Part shown: positions 53,566 to 62,726 of the stretch, one piece after another
How positions within the stretch are numbered: the first letter of the stretch is position 1
How the letters are laid out: every line of letters starts with the position of its first letter
Assembly: GCF_000820105.1 (NCBI RefSeq)
Contig: NZ_CDDB01000109.1
Location: 1-64,000, forward strand
Direction of reading: 5' to 3'
Origin: Aeromonas schubertii
Lineage (GTDB): Bacteria > Pseudomonadota > Gammaproteobacteria > Enterobacterales > Aeromonadaceae
Length of the DNA stretch: 64,000 bases
Notes under the pieces: model-generated
Database searches by the model: none
What the model was told of the DNA's origin: nothing
What the model saw: only the letters and a program-made list of their open reading frames with translations
Made by a program: the position numbers and the translations under genes

Positions 53566-54123
53566 TCACTCCCGCTCGACCTGCTTGCCACACTCCTTGC
53601 GCGGACAGACCCAGCGCAGGGAGCCACGCACCCGCTTCTCGACCAGGATTCCCCAACCACATTCGGAGCAGGGCATGGGCACCGGCTTGTCGTTCACCAC
53701 GTACTTGCACTCGGGGTAGCGGCTGCAGGAGTAGAACTGCTTGCCATAGCGGGAGGTACGGCTGATCAGATGCCCCTCTCCACAAGCGGGGCAAGGGATC
53801 TGGGTCTCATCCCGTTCCTGCAGAGAGGTCATATGATGGCAGAGAGGAAACTGGGTGCAGCCGACGAAGAGGCCATAACGCCCCTTCTTGATGGCGAGAG
53901 GATGGCCGCAATCGGGACAGGCCGACCCCTCGAGCACCTTCTCGATATCACGTCCACTGGGGGTCAAAGAGCGGATATAGTCGCAGCCGGGGTAAGCGCT
54001 GCAGCCGAGGAAGGGGCCATGCTTGCCCTGGCGGATCACCAGTTCGGCACCGCACAGGGGACACGGCTCGCGCTCGAGCGCATGCTCGTGTGCCGAGAAG
54101 AGGTTAGGATCGATCTTGGACAT
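53566..54123 (-). CDS. yrdD: Topoisomerase-type zinc-finger protein YrdD
   Basis: This 185-residue protein consists of about four C4 zinc ribbons of the topoisomerase I C-terminal type: CPLCGAELVIRQGKHGPFLG, CPDCGHPLAIKKGRYGLFVG, CPACGEGHLI and CSECGWGILV, each followed by a second Cys pair. It lacks any topoisomerase catalytic domain. It lies between smg and tsaC as in E. coli. A nucleic-acid-binding role is likely. Confidence 0.88.
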   Translation of the reverse strand: MSKIDPNLFSAHEHALEREPCPLCGAELVIRQGKHGPFLGCSAYPGCDYIRSLTPSGRDIEKVLEGSACPDCGHPLAIKKGRYGLFVGCTQFPLCHHMTSLQERDETQIPCPACGEGHLISRTSRYGKQFYSCSRYPECKYVVNDKPVPMPCSECGWGILVEKRVRGSLRWVCPRKECGKQVERE

Positions 54124-54182
54124 GAGTCACCGCGCAGCCAGAGTCCGGATGGGCCGGATTCTAGCAGCGCGGTCAGCTTCTG

Positions 54183-54656
54183 TCAGTGGAGGACGCCGTC
54201 CGACTCGTCGAATACCAGCTCTTCCATCTGCTGGTAGGCATTTTCGCTGCCGGGCACGTTGAACAGCACCATCATCACCACCCATTTCAGGTCGTCGAGC
54301 TCGATCTCCGGAGTATCCAGCTCGAGCAGGCGCTCGATGACGATCTCCCGGGTCTCGGCGTTGAGCACCTTGGCCTGCTCGAGGAAGAGCAGGAAGCCAC
54401 GGCACTCGGCACTCAGACGATCCAGCTCCTGAGGGGCATAGATACGCATCGAGCTGGGCGCACTGCAGGTGACATAAGTCTCCCGCTCGCTGTCATGCAG
54501 ATTGGCCAGCCGCTCCAGCCAGCCCAGGGCCTTGTAGATTTCGTCCTGATGAAAACCGGCACGGCTCAGCTCGTCGGTGAGCTCGTCCTGGTCGATCATG
54601 ACCTCTGCATCGCTGTGGATGTAGGTCTCGAAAAGGTACATCAATACGTCAAACAT
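54183..54656 (-). CDS. smg: Smg/DUF494 family protein
   Basis: The 157-residue Smg protein begins [13 protein letters not shown] and has the DUF494 blocks [13 protein letters not shown] and [11 protein letters not shown]. It is found next to dprA in most Gammaproteobacteria, but its function is not established. It begins 3 bp after the dprA stop on the same strand, so the two are in one transcript. Confidence 0.9.
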   Translation of the reverse strand: MFDVLMYLFETYIHSDAEVMIDQDELTDELSRAGFHQDEIYKALGWLERLANLHDSERETYVTCSAPSSMRIYAPQELDRLSAECRGFLLFLEQAKVLNAETREIVIERLLELDTPEIELDDLKWVVMMVLFNVPGSENAYQQMEELVFDESDGVLH

Positions 54657-54659
54657 GAT

Positions 54660-55757
54660 TCACCCTCCTCTTCTGACATATCCACCTGCCACCGCCAGCA
54701 CCTTGCCTTCCAACTCCAGCTCGATCAGCTGTCCCAGGACGTCTTCGACCGGAAGACGGGACCTGGCGGCAACGACATCCACACTGGTGACCTCGTAATC
54801 TACGTTATCCAACAAGCCGGCCTCTGGCAATCGACTCTTTTCGCAATGGCTGACCATACGGTCAGCTGAGGGGCGAGGAGGCGGCCAGAGCAGCTCTTCC
54901 ACTATATCGGCCGCATCCATCACAAGTTTTGCCCCTTGTTGTATGAGGCGGTTGCTACCGGTCGCTTGCAGATTCAAAGGAGTGCCAGGCACCGCAAACA
55001 CCTCCCTTCCCTGCTCCAGGGCATAGCGTGCCGTGATGAGTGACCCGCTCTGCTCGGTCGCCTCCACCACCAGCGTCCCCAGGGAGAGACCGCTGATGAT
55101 GCGATTACGACGGGGAAAGTGTTCGGCCAGCGGCCCCTGGCCAGGTTCAAACTCCGAGACCAGCACCCCACCTTGTTCCAGAATGCGCTCCGACAGCGCA
55201 CCGTGCCGCCGGGGATAGATGCGATCAAGGCCTGAGCCCAGCACGCCTATGGTGATGCCCCCCGCCTCGAGCGCAGCCTGATGACAGGCCCCATCGATGC
55301 CCAGTGCCAGACCTGAGGTAATGGTCAGACCCGCGGCGACCAGGTCGCAGGCCAGATCACGGGCACAGGCAAGGCCGGCATGGGTGGGATGACGGCTGCC
55401 GACCATGGCCAGCTGGGGCTGCGCCAGCCGCTCAGGCTCCCCCTTGCACCAGAGCAGTAGCGGGGCAGCAGGAATCTCTTTGAGACGAGGGGGATAACAG
55501 GGGTGATCGGGGGTCAACAGGTGGTGATGAGGCGCCTCACACCAGGAAAGAAGCGCAGAGAGGGCGGGAGAAGGGCGATGAAGCGCATCAATCTGACTGC
55601 GGGTGAGGCCCCACTCGCTCAACTGCTGTGTCGGGGCAGATAACAGCGCCGAGATCTCACCGCCGACCTGTTCCAACAGCCGCCATGCGGTCACAGGGCC
55701 AACCCCGGGCACCGCCCACAGGGTCAGCCACCGGAGCACGCCGTCATCAGGGGGCAT
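54660..55757 (-). CDS. dprA: DNA-processing protein DprA (Smf)
   Basis: This 365-residue protein loads RecA on incoming single-stranded DNA in transformation. Its Rossmann-like domain shows GSRHPTHAG, SGLALGIDGACHQAAL, GSGLDRIYPRRH and the C-terminal VVEATEQSGSLITARYALEQ. An N-terminal helix-hairpin region (WAVPGVGPVTAWRLL) and a C-terminal winged domain (about 300-365) complete it. Its start overlaps the LysM gene by 11 bp. ComF (36970-37695) is a second competence-related gene in the window. Confidence 0.94.
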   Translation of the reverse strand: MPPDDGVLRWLTLWAVPGVGPVTAWRLLEQVGGEISALLSAPTQQLSEWGLTRSQIDALHRPSPALSALLSWCEAPHHHLLTPDHPCYPPRLKEIPAAPLLLWCKGEPERLAQPQLAMVGSRHPTHAGLACARDLACDLVAAGLTITSGLALGIDGACHQAALEAGGITIGVLGSGLDRIYPRRHGALSERILEQGGVLVSEFEPGQGPLAEHFPRRNRIISGLSLGTLVVEATEQSGSLITARYALEQGREVFAVPGTPLNLQATGSNRLIQQGAKLVMDAADIVEELLWPPPRPSADRMVSHCEKSRLPEAGLLDNVDYEVTSVDVVAARSRLPVEDVLGQLIELELEGKVLAVAGGYVRRGG

Positions 55758-56838
55758 CGACCGAATAACCTACCCGAACCATGTCCCGACTCTGCAGGAT
55801 CAGTCCGTAGCTCATGCGGTCATAGACCCGAAACAACATGACGCGCGCCACCGACTCGGGAGGCAATTGCAGGGTCGGATCAGAGCGGAAGGCGCGATCG
55901 AAATCACTCGCCGTGTCCCGATAAACCGGTTGTTCGCCGCGCGTCTGCACCAGAGCCATGCCGGGACGCTTCACATCCAGCACGCTACCGGGGGCCATGT
56001 GGTCCAGCGCCCCCTTGTTGATCAGCACCACATCCAGCTTGCCCGCGACACTCATCCGATTGGGCATGTCGACGATGACCCCGTTGAGGATCGGTGCCGC
56101 CCCCTTGGGGGCGAAGAGCGCCTGCCGCTCCTCAGGCCCCGGCAAGGGCATCAGCCTGTCGCCCTGACGCACCTCTTGGCGGTTGGCGATCAGGGTGGCC
56201 TGGGTCTGACCGTTAGACCACTGCATATCGGCACGCACTATGCCGGTCAGGGTGGCCTCCTGGCCGAGCCAGTCACCACTCTTGGGATCCCGATACTCGC
56301 GACCGGGGCGATAGACACCGTACTCCCTGCCGGGTTCCAGTCTTCCCTGCACGAAGAGGGGGTGGTGATCGAGGATGGCCTGCTGCCCTTCGTTGTTGCC
56401 CAGCACATAGGGGAGACCCTCACCCTGTTTCGGGCCGGAGAAGAGGAGATCCTGATTCAGGAAGGGGGAGATGGCGGAGAGAGGCAGGGCCGGCACGGGA
56501 TTGAGTTTGTTGTCACTGCGCACCCGGGGGGAGAGGGTGATCACCCGCTTTGTCCCCCCGCCATCCCGAACCAGTTGCGGCTGACCATCGACCCAGGTCA
56601 GATGAAGGATATCCCCCGGGTAGATCCAGTGGGGATCGGCTATCTGGGGATTTCCCTTCCACAGGGTTGGCCATTGCCAGGGTTTCTGTAGATAATGTCC
56701 GGCTATATCCCACAGGGTGTCCCCACGCTGGACCGTATAGGTCTCTGGATACCCTTTGCGCAGGGCAAGCGACTCTGCTGCAACCCCGAGCGTGGAACCA
56801 AACAACAGGAAAATCAGGGCAGTTCGCGTCAGATTCAT
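55747..56838 (-). CDS. Exported LysM-domain protein
   Basis: This 363-residue periplasmic protein has a signal peptide (to about residue 20, GVAA) and one LysM peptidoglycan-binding motif (about 33-85: YTVQRGDTLWDIAGHYLQ, then NPQIADPHWIYPGDIL). The rest is beta-rich with no recognised enzyme domain. It is always next to dprA in related species. It may anchor to the wall; any enzymatic role is unknown. It is divergent from def. Confidence 0.85.
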   Translation of the reverse strand: MNLTRTALIFLLFGSTLGVAAESLALRKGYPETYTVQRGDTLWDIAGHYLQKPWQWPTLWKGNPQIADPHWIYPGDILHLTWVDGQPQLVRDGGGTKRVITLSPRVRSDNKLNPVPALPLSAISPFLNQDLLFSGPKQGEGLPYVLGNNEGQQAILDHHPLFVQGRLEPGREYGVYRPGREYRDPKSGDWLGQEATLTGIVRADMQWSNGQTQATLIANRQEVRQGDRLMPLPGPEERQALFAPKGAAPILNGVIVDMPNRMSVAGKLDVVLINKGALDHMAPGSVLDVKRPGMALVQTRGEQPVYRDTASDFDRAFRSDPTLQLPPESVARVMLFRVYDRMSYGLILQSRDMVRVGYSVDAP

Positions 56839-56946
56839 AACACTCCTTGTGTCCTCTGCGGGGGCCTGTGACTGTTTTTTGCCGGCGTAAATGACTAGAA
56901 TTACGCCAGCATCAATCTTTTTTATATAAGGCTCAAGAACTCATTT

Positions 56947-57459
56947 ATGGCCATTCTAGATGTACTGCGCTTCCCCGATGAGCGTCTGCGCACCGTCGCT
57001 GCACCCGTCGAGGCTTTCACTCCGGAACTGCAAGTAATTGTAGATGATATGTTTGAGACCATGTATGCCGAAGAGGGCATAGGTCTGGCCGCGACTCAGG
57101 TCGATGTCCATCAGCGCATCATCGTCATCGATGTCTCCGAAGAGCGTGACGAGCGCCTGGTGCTGATCAACCCGGAAGTGCTCGAGCAATCCGGCAGCAC
57201 CGGCATCGAGGAGGGGTGCCTCTCCGTGCCCGGTAGCCGGGCACTGGTACCGCGCGCCGAACAGATCAAGATCCGCGCCCAAAATGCCAAGGGTGAATTC
57301 TTCGAACTGGAGGCCGACGATCTGCTCGCCATCTGCATCCAGCACGAGATGGATCACCTGATCGGCAAGCTGTTTGTCGACTACCTCTCTCCCCTGAAGC
57401 GCCAGCGCATTCGTCAGAAGCTGGAGAAACAGGCACGCGAGGAGCGCAAGAGCGCCTGA
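56947..57459 (+). CDS. def: Peptide deformylase
   Basis: This 170-residue metalloenzyme removes the formyl group from new proteins. The three motifs are intact: GIGLAATQ (45-52), EEGCLSVP with metal ligand C91, and QHEMDHL with H133, E134 and H137. The length matches E. coli Def. fmt follows after 10 bp, so the enzymes that add and remove the formyl group share one transcript. Confidence 0.97.
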   Translation: MAILDVLRFPDERLRTVAAPVEAFTPELQVIVDDMFETMYAEEGIGLAATQVDVHQRIIVIDVSEERDERLVLINPEVLEQSGSTGIEEGCLSVPGSRALVPRAEQIKIRAQNAKGEFFELEADDLLAICIQHEMDHLIGKLFVDYLSPLKRQRIRQKLEKQAREERKSA

Positions 57460-57469
57460 GGATGACCGT

Positions 57470-58414
57470 TTGAGCAAGCTGAAACTGATTTTTGCCGGTA
57501 CTCCCGACTTCGCCGCCCGTCATCTGGCGGCGTTGTTGTCTTCCGAGCATGAGGTGGTGGCCGTCTACACCCAACCGGACAAGCCGGCCGGGCGCGGCCA
57601 GAAGCTGACCGCCAGCCCGGTCAAGGCGCTGGCCCTGGCCCACGACTTGCCGGTCTACCAGCCCGCCACCCTGCGCAATGAATCCGCCCAGGCCGAGTTG
57701 GCCGCTCTGGGGGCCGATCTCATGGTGGTGGTGGCCTATGGCCTGATCCTGCCCAAGGTGATCCTCGACACTCCGCGTCTGGGCTGCATCAACGTCCACG
57801 GCTCCCTGCTGCCGCACTGGCGCGGCGCCGCCCCTATCCAGCGCTCCATCTGGGCCGGCGATGCCGAGACCGGCGTGACCATCATGCAGATGGACGTGGG
57901 ACTCGACACCGGAGCCATGATCCGCAAGGTCACCTGCCCCATCGCCGCCGACGAGACCTCGGCCACTCTCTATGACAAGCTGGCCGAGTTGGGTCCGCAG
58001 GCCCTAGTCGACACCGTCGATGCCATGGCCACTGGCGATACCCATGCAGAACCTCAGGATGACGCCCAGGCCAACTACGCCGAGAAGCTCTCCAAGGAAG
58101 AGGCGCGCATCGACTGGCGCCTGGAGGCCGTCGCCATCGAGCGCTGCATCCGGGCCTTCAATCCCTGGCCCATCAGCTGGTGCGAGGTGGCAGAGCACAC
58201 CGTCAAGGTGTGGTCCGCCGAGGTCGTGGAGCGCGACCACGGCCAGGCGCCTGGCACCCTGCTCAAGGCCGACCGGGAGGGGATCGACGTCGCCACCGGA
58301 CGGGGCGTACTGCGTCTGCTGACCCTGCAACCGCCGGGCAAGAAACCGATGGCGGTACAGGATCTGCTCAACTCCCGTCGTGACTGGTTCACCGTCGGAA
58401 CCACGCTAGCTTGA
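57470..58414 (+). CDS. fmt: Methionyl-tRNA formyltransferase
   Basis: This 314-residue enzyme formylates initiator methionyl-tRNA. It has the formyl-folate site [18 protein letters not shown] and the specificity loop near PAGRGQKL. The start is a TTG at 57470 ([18 protein letters not shown]): GAGGA lies 7 bp upstream, while the ATG at 57462 is out of frame and stops at once. Neighbours def and rsmB are the standard order. Confidence 0.94.
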   Translation: MSKLKLIFAGTPDFAARHLAALLSSEHEVVAVYTQPDKPAGRGQKLTASPVKALALAHDLPVYQPATLRNESAQAELAALGADLMVVVAYGLILPKVILDTPRLGCINVHGSLLPHWRGAAPIQRSIWAGDAETGVTIMQMDVGLDTGAMIRKVTCPIAADETSATLYDKLAELGPQALVDTVDAMATGDTHAEPQDDAQANYAEKLSKEEARIDWRLEAVAIERCIRAFNPWPISWCEVAEHTVKVWSAEVVERDHGQAPGTLLKADREGIDVATGRGVLRLLTLQPPGKKPMAVQDLLNSRRDWFTVGTTLA

Positions 58415-58416
58415 CG

Positions 58417-58437
58417 GGGCGGGGTCCGGCCCCGCCC
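58417..58437 (+). terminator. Hairpin between fmt and rsmB
   Basis: GGGCGGGG / CCCCGCCC with loop TCCGG is followed by TCTTCGTTT. With only 57 bp between the genes, it probably attenuates rather than ends the transcript. Confidence 0.5.
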
Positions 58438-58471
58438 TCTTCGTTTCCGAGCGCTCAATCAAGGTAACCCG

Positions 58472-59764
58472 ATGAAAACACGTGCTCAGGCCGCTCTGGT
58501 CATGCAACAGGTGCTGGACCACGGCAACTCCCTCTCCGCCGTGCTGCCGGCCGCCCAGGAGCAGGTCGCCCCGCGCGATCGCGCCCTGCTGCAGGAGCTC
58601 TGCTACGGCACCCTGCGCTGGCTGCCCCGTCTCGACGCCGCCGTCGGCGAGATGATGGACAAGCCCCTCAAGAACAAGAGCCGCATCTTCCATTATCTGC
58701 TGCTGGTGGGCCTCTATCAGCTCATCTACACCCGTATCCCGCCCCACGCCGCCGTGGCCGAGACGGTCAATGCCACCAAGCTGCTCAAGGGCCAGGCCCT
58801 GCGCGGCCTGATCAACGGCGTACTGCGCAACTTCCAGCGCAGTGCCGAGGTGATCCTGATGCGGGTCGACCGCATTCCGAGCGTACGACTGGGCCATCCC
58901 GAGTGGTTGGTCAAGCGGTTGCGCCACGCCTATCCCGACAACTGGGAGGCGATCCTCGAGGCCAATAACCAGCGCCCGCCCATGTGGATCCGCAACAACT
59001 CCCGCCGTCAGAGCCGTGACCAGATGCTGGTGCGCCTCGCCGAGGCCGGCATCGAAGCCAGCGCCGGCGCCGAGGGAAGTGACACCATACTGCTCGAGCG
59101 CCCCTGCGATGTGACCAAACTGCCCGGCTTCGAGGTCGGTGACTGCTCGGTACAGGATGGCGCCGCCCAACAGGCGGCTGCCCTGCTCGATCCCCAGCCG
59201 GGCGAGTGGGTGCTCGATGCCTGTGCCGCACCGGGCGGCAAGACCGCTCACCTGCTGGAGCGCCAACCGGCCCTGGCGGGCGTGGTGGCGGTCGACGCCG
59301 ACGCCGACCGCCTCAAGCGGGTGCAGCAGAATCTGGATCGCATTGGTCTGCAGGCCCGCCTTATTCACGGTGACGCCAGCGCACCGGATCAGTGGTGGGA
59401 AGGCCCCCAATTCGACCGTATCCTGCTTGATGCCCCCTGCTCCGCCACCGGTGTCATCCGCCGCCATCCGGACATCAAGTGGCTGCGCCGGGATCAGGAC
59501 ATTCGCGACCTCTCCCAGCTACAGCGACAGATACTGGATGCCCTCTGGTCGAAACTCAAAAGCGGCGGTACCCTGCTCTATGCGACCTGTTCGGTGCTGC
59601 CGGAAGAGAATCGGGATCAGATCCGCGCCTTCCTCGCCACCACACCGGACGCCGAGCTGATCCCCCTGACTCCGGACGATGGCCCGGAGCAGCCGGGACG
59701 CCAGTTCCTTCCCGGCGAGCTGGGGATGGACGGCTTCTACTACGCCAAGCTGATGAAGCGGTGA
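58472..59764 (+). CDS. rsmB: 16S rRNA (cytosine-967-C5) methyltransferase RsmB
   Basis: This 430-residue methyltransferase has an N-terminal NusB-like RNA-binding domain (about 1-140) and a RsmB/NOP2 catalytic domain. S-adenosylmethionine motif I is [15 protein letters not shown]. The two active cysteines are in [10 protein letters not shown] (motif IV) and [10 protein letters not shown] (motif VI). It follows fmt and is followed 7 bp later by trkA. Confidence 0.95.
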   Translation: MKTRAQAALVMQQVLDHGNSLSAVLPAAQEQVAPRDRALLQELCYGTLRWLPRLDAAVGEMMDKPLKNKSRIFHYLLLVGLYQLIYTRIPPHAAVAETVNATKLLKGQALRGLINGVLRNFQRSAEVILMRVDRIPSVRLGHPEWLVKRLRHAYPDNWEAILEANNQRPPMWIRNNSRRQSRDQMLVRLAEAGIEASAGAEGSDTILLERPCDVTKLPGFEVGDCSVQDGAAQQAAALLDPQPGEWVLDACAAPGGKTAHLLERQPALAGVVAVDADADRLKRVQQNLDRIGLQARLIHGDASAPDQWWEGPQFDRILLDAPCSATGVIRRHPDIKWLRRDQDIRDLSQLQRQILDALWSKLKSGGTLLYATCSVLPEENRDQIRAFLATTPDAELIPLTPDDGPEQPGRQFLPGELGMDGFYYAKLMKR

Positions 59765-59771
59765 GCAGACC

Positions 59772-61148
59772 ATGAAGATCATCATACTGGGAGCCGGCCA
59801 GGTGGGCGGCACCCTGGCCGAGAACCTGGCCGGGGAGAATAACGACATCACCCTGGTGGATACCGATGTCGACCGCCTGCGCGAACTGCAGGACAAGTTC
59901 GATCTGCGGGTGGTCAACGGCCATGGTGCCCACCCCAGGGTACTGCGCGAGGCGGGCGCCCAGGATGCGGACATGCTGGTCGCGGTCACCAACAGTGACG
60001 AGACCAACATGATCGCCTGTCAGGTGGCCTACTCCCTCTTCAACACCCCCAACAAGGTGGCGCGGATCCGCTCACCGGCCTACCTGGCCGAGCGGGATCG
60101 CCTGTTCCTGCCCGAGTCGGTGCCGGTCGATCATCTGATCGCGCCGGAACAGCTGGTCACCGACTACATTCGCCGCCTCATCGAGTACCCGGGGGCCCTG
60201 CAGGTGGTGGACTTCGCCGGAGGCCGGGTCGGCCTGGTGGCGGTCAAGGCCTATTATGGGGGCCCTCTGGTGGGCAACGCCCTCTCCACCCTGCGCGAGC
60301 ACATGCCCAATATCGAGACCCGGGTGGCGGCCATCTTCCGCCAGGGGCGGCCCATCCGTCCCCAGGGCACCACCATCATAGAAGCCGATGACGAGGTCTT
60401 CTTCGTGGCGGCCGCGGGTCACATCCGGGCCGTGATGTCCGAGCTGCAACGCCTCGAGAGCCCCTACCGCCGCATCATGATCGTCGGCGGGGGCAACATA
60501 GGCGCCGGCCTCGCCCGCCAGCTGGAGAAGCGCTACAGCGTCAAACTGATCGAACGCAGTCAGAAGCGGGCCGAGCAGCTCTCGGAGCAGCTCGAGAACA
60601 CCATCGTCTTCTGCGGTGATGCGGCGGATCAGGAGCTGCTGGCCGAGGAGCATATTGACCAGATCGACGTCTTCATCGCGGTGACCAACGAAGACGAGGC
60701 CAACATCATGTCGGCCCTGCTCGCCAAGAAGATGGGGGCCAAGAAGACGCTGGTGCTGATCCAGCGCGGCGCCTATGTGGATCTGGTGCAGGGTGGGCCC
60801 ATCGATATCGCCATCTCTCCCCAGCAGGCCACCATCTCGGCCCTGCTGACCCACGTACGCCGGGCCGACATTGCCAACGTCTACAGCCTGCGCCGCGGGG
60901 CCGCCGAGGCGATCGAAGCGATCGCCCACGGGGATGAGCAGACCTCCAAGGTGGTGGGGCGCACGGTCGGCGAGCTCAAGCTGCCGCCGGGCACCACCAT
61001 AGGGGCCATAGTCCGTGGAGAAGAGGTACTGATCGCCCACGATCGCACCAAGATCCAGCAGGATGACCATGTGGTGATGTTCCTGGTGGACAAGAAATAC
61101 ATCCCGGAAGTGGAGCGGATGTTCCAACCCAGCCCCTTCTTCCTCTAG
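59772..61148 (+). CDS. trkA: Trk potassium uptake regulator TrkA
   Basis: This 458-residue cytoplasmic NAD-binding subunit of the Trk potassium system has two RCK-type units: [17 protein letters not shown] at the N-terminus and [16 protein letters not shown] near residue 240, each followed by a C-terminal ligand domain. The layout matches E. coli TrkA. It is next to rsmB as in E. coli, and trkH follows within 100 bp. Confidence 0.95.
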   Translation: MKIIILGAGQVGGTLAENLAGENNDITLVDTDVDRLRELQDKFDLRVVNGHGAHPRVLREAGAQDADMLVAVTNSDETNMIACQVAYSLFNTPNKVARIRSPAYLAERDRLFLPESVPVDHLIAPEQLVTDYIRRLIEYPGALQVVDFAGGRVGLVAVKAYYGGPLVGNALSTLREHMPNIETRVAAIFRQGRPIRPQGTTIIEADDEVFFVAAAGHIRAVMSELQRLESPYRRIMIVGGGNIGAGLARQLEKRYSVKLIERSQKRAEQLSEQLENTIVFCGDAADQELLAEEHIDQIDVFIAVTNEDEANIMSALLAKKMGAKKTLVLIQRGAYVDLVQGGPIDIAISPQQATISALLTHVRRADIANVYSLRRGAAEAIEAIAHGDEQTSKVVGRTVGELKLPPGTTIGAIVRGEEVLIAHDRTKIQQDDHVVMFLVDKKYIPEVERMFQPSPFFL

Positions 61149-61178
61149 GGCTCCCATGGCGCGCCTCTGCATCCATCC

Positions 61179-61214
61179 GGCCCGGCCACGTCCCTCCACG
61201 GGACGAGCCGGGCC
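61179..61214 (+). terminator. Hairpin between trkA and trkH
   Basis: GGCCCGGC / GCCGGGCC forms an outer stem with an inner CGTCC / GGACG stem, then CTTTG. It lies in the 96-bp gap and may reduce trkH expression relative to trkA. Confidence 0.5.
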
Positions 61215-61244
61215 CTTTGTTAATCAACGACCAGACTCTCATCC

Positions 61245-62687
61245 ATGATCAAGCTGCGTCCCATCCTCTTCACCCTGGGCCTGGTGCTCTCCAAGCTGGC
61301 ACTCTTCATGTGGCTGCCCACCCTGCTGGCGCTGGTGACCGGCACGGAAGGGTTTGTCGAGTTTCTCAAATCGGTGTTGATCACCCATGGTGCCGCCTTC
61401 CTCTGCCTGCACTACGGGCGCAAGGCGGAGTTTCGCCTGGGGGTGCGCGAGATGTTCCTGCTCACTACCTCGGTGTGGGCCGTGGTCTGTATCTTCGGCG
61501 CCCTCCCCTTCGTCTTTATCAACCACATCGCCTTCACCGACGCCTACTTCGAGACCATGTCAGGGGTGACCACCACCGGCTCGACCGTGCTATCGGGCCT
61601 CGACAACATGGCCCACAGCATCCTGCTGTGGCGCTCCATCCTGCAGTGGCTGGGCGGGGTAGGCTTTATCGTGATGGCGGTGGCGGTGCTGCCCTACCTC
61701 AACGTGGGGGGCATGAAGCTGTTCCAGACCGAGAGTTCGGATTGGTCTGACAAGAGCGCCCCACGCGCCAAGACGGTGGCCAACAACATAGTGCTGGTCT
61801 ATCTGGTGCTCTCCATGCTCTGCTTCCTCGCCTACTGGGCGAGCGGCATGACCACCTTCGAGGCGGTCAACCATGCCATGACGACGCTCAGCACCGGGGG
61901 CTACTCCACCTCGGATCAGTCCATGTCCCACTTCTCCAACGCTGCCCACTGGATCGGCACCGTCTTCATGTTTCTGGGGGGACTCCCCTTCCTGCTCTAC
62001 GTGCAGAGCCTCACCCGCCGCGACACCAGCCTGCTGCGCGACGCCCAGGTACGCGGCTTCTTCTGGCTGGTGGTCTGGATCACCCTGGTGATGACCCTCT
62101 ATCTCTGGCAGCGGGGCACCTTCGAATTCTGGGATGCCCTGCGCATCAGCAGCTTCAACATCGTCTCTGTGCTCACCACTACCGGCTATGGCCTCGGCGA
62201 CTTTGGCACCTGGGGACCACTCACCAGCATCCTCTTCATCTTCCTGCTGATGCTGGGCGCCTGCTCCGGCTCCACCGCCGGCGGCCTCAAGATCTTCCGG
62301 GTACAGCTCTCCTTCGCCCTGTTTCGCAAGCAGATGCTGCAGCTGATGCACCCCTCCGGGGTCTTCCCCCAGAAGTACAATGGCCGTCCGGTGAGCGAGA
62401 GCATAGTGCGCTCCATGATCGCCTTCGTGCTGGCCTACTTCGCCGTGATCCTGGTGATCGCCGCCCTGCTCGGCGCCATCGGCCTGGATCCCCTCACCGC
62501 CATCTCCGGCTCCATCACGGCGGTGGCCAACGTGGGTCCGGGCATGGGGCCGGTAATCGGTCCGAGTGGTAACTTCGCCGGCCTGCCCGACTCGGCCAAG
62601 TGGATCCTCTCGTTTGGCATGATGCTGGGGCGCCTCGAGATCCTGACGGTGGCGGTACTCTTCTTCCCCGCCTTCTGGCGCCAGTAA
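61245..62687 (+). CDS. trkH: Potassium uptake channel subunit TrkH
   Basis: This 480-residue inner-membrane subunit is of the superfamily of K+ transporters, with about ten helices and four pore loops carrying selectivity glycines (TTTGSTV, STGGYSTSDQS, TTTGYGLGDF, ITAVANVGPG). TrkA would gate it from the cytoplasm. The first 25 residues (LRPILFTLGLVLSKLALFMW) are the usual start. A terminator follows it. Confidence 0.95.
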   Translation: MIKLRPILFTLGLVLSKLALFMWLPTLLALVTGTEGFVEFLKSVLITHGAAFLCLHYGRKAEFRLGVREMFLLTTSVWAVVCIFGALPFVFINHIAFTDAYFETMSGVTTTGSTVLSGLDNMAHSILLWRSILQWLGGVGFIVMAVAVLPYLNVGGMKLFQTESSDWSDKSAPRAKTVANNIVLVYLVLSMLCFLAYWASGMTTFEAVNHAMTTLSTGGYSTSDQSMSHFSNAAHWIGTVFMFLGGLPFLLYVQSLTRRDTSLLRDAQVRGFFWLVVWITLVMTLYLWQRGTFEFWDALRISSFNIVSVLTTTGYGLGDFGTWGPLTSILFIFLLMLGACSGSTAGGLKIFRVQLSFALFRKQMLQLMHPSGVFPQKYNGRPVSESIVRSMIAFVLAYFAVILVIAALLGAIGLDPLTAISGSITAVANVGPGMGPVIGPSGNFAGLPDSAKWILSFGMMLGRLEILTVAVLFFPAFWRQ

Positions 62688-62692
62688 TGGAA

Positions 62693-62716
62693 AGAGGCAG
62701 CCTCCCGGCTGCCTCT
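62693..62716. terminator. Terminator between trkH and rmuC
   Basis: AGAGGCAGCC / GGCTGCCTCT forms a perfect 10-bp stem with loop TCCC, between the converging trkH and rmuC genes. Confidence 0.75.
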
Positions 62717-62726
62717 TCACTCTCGG

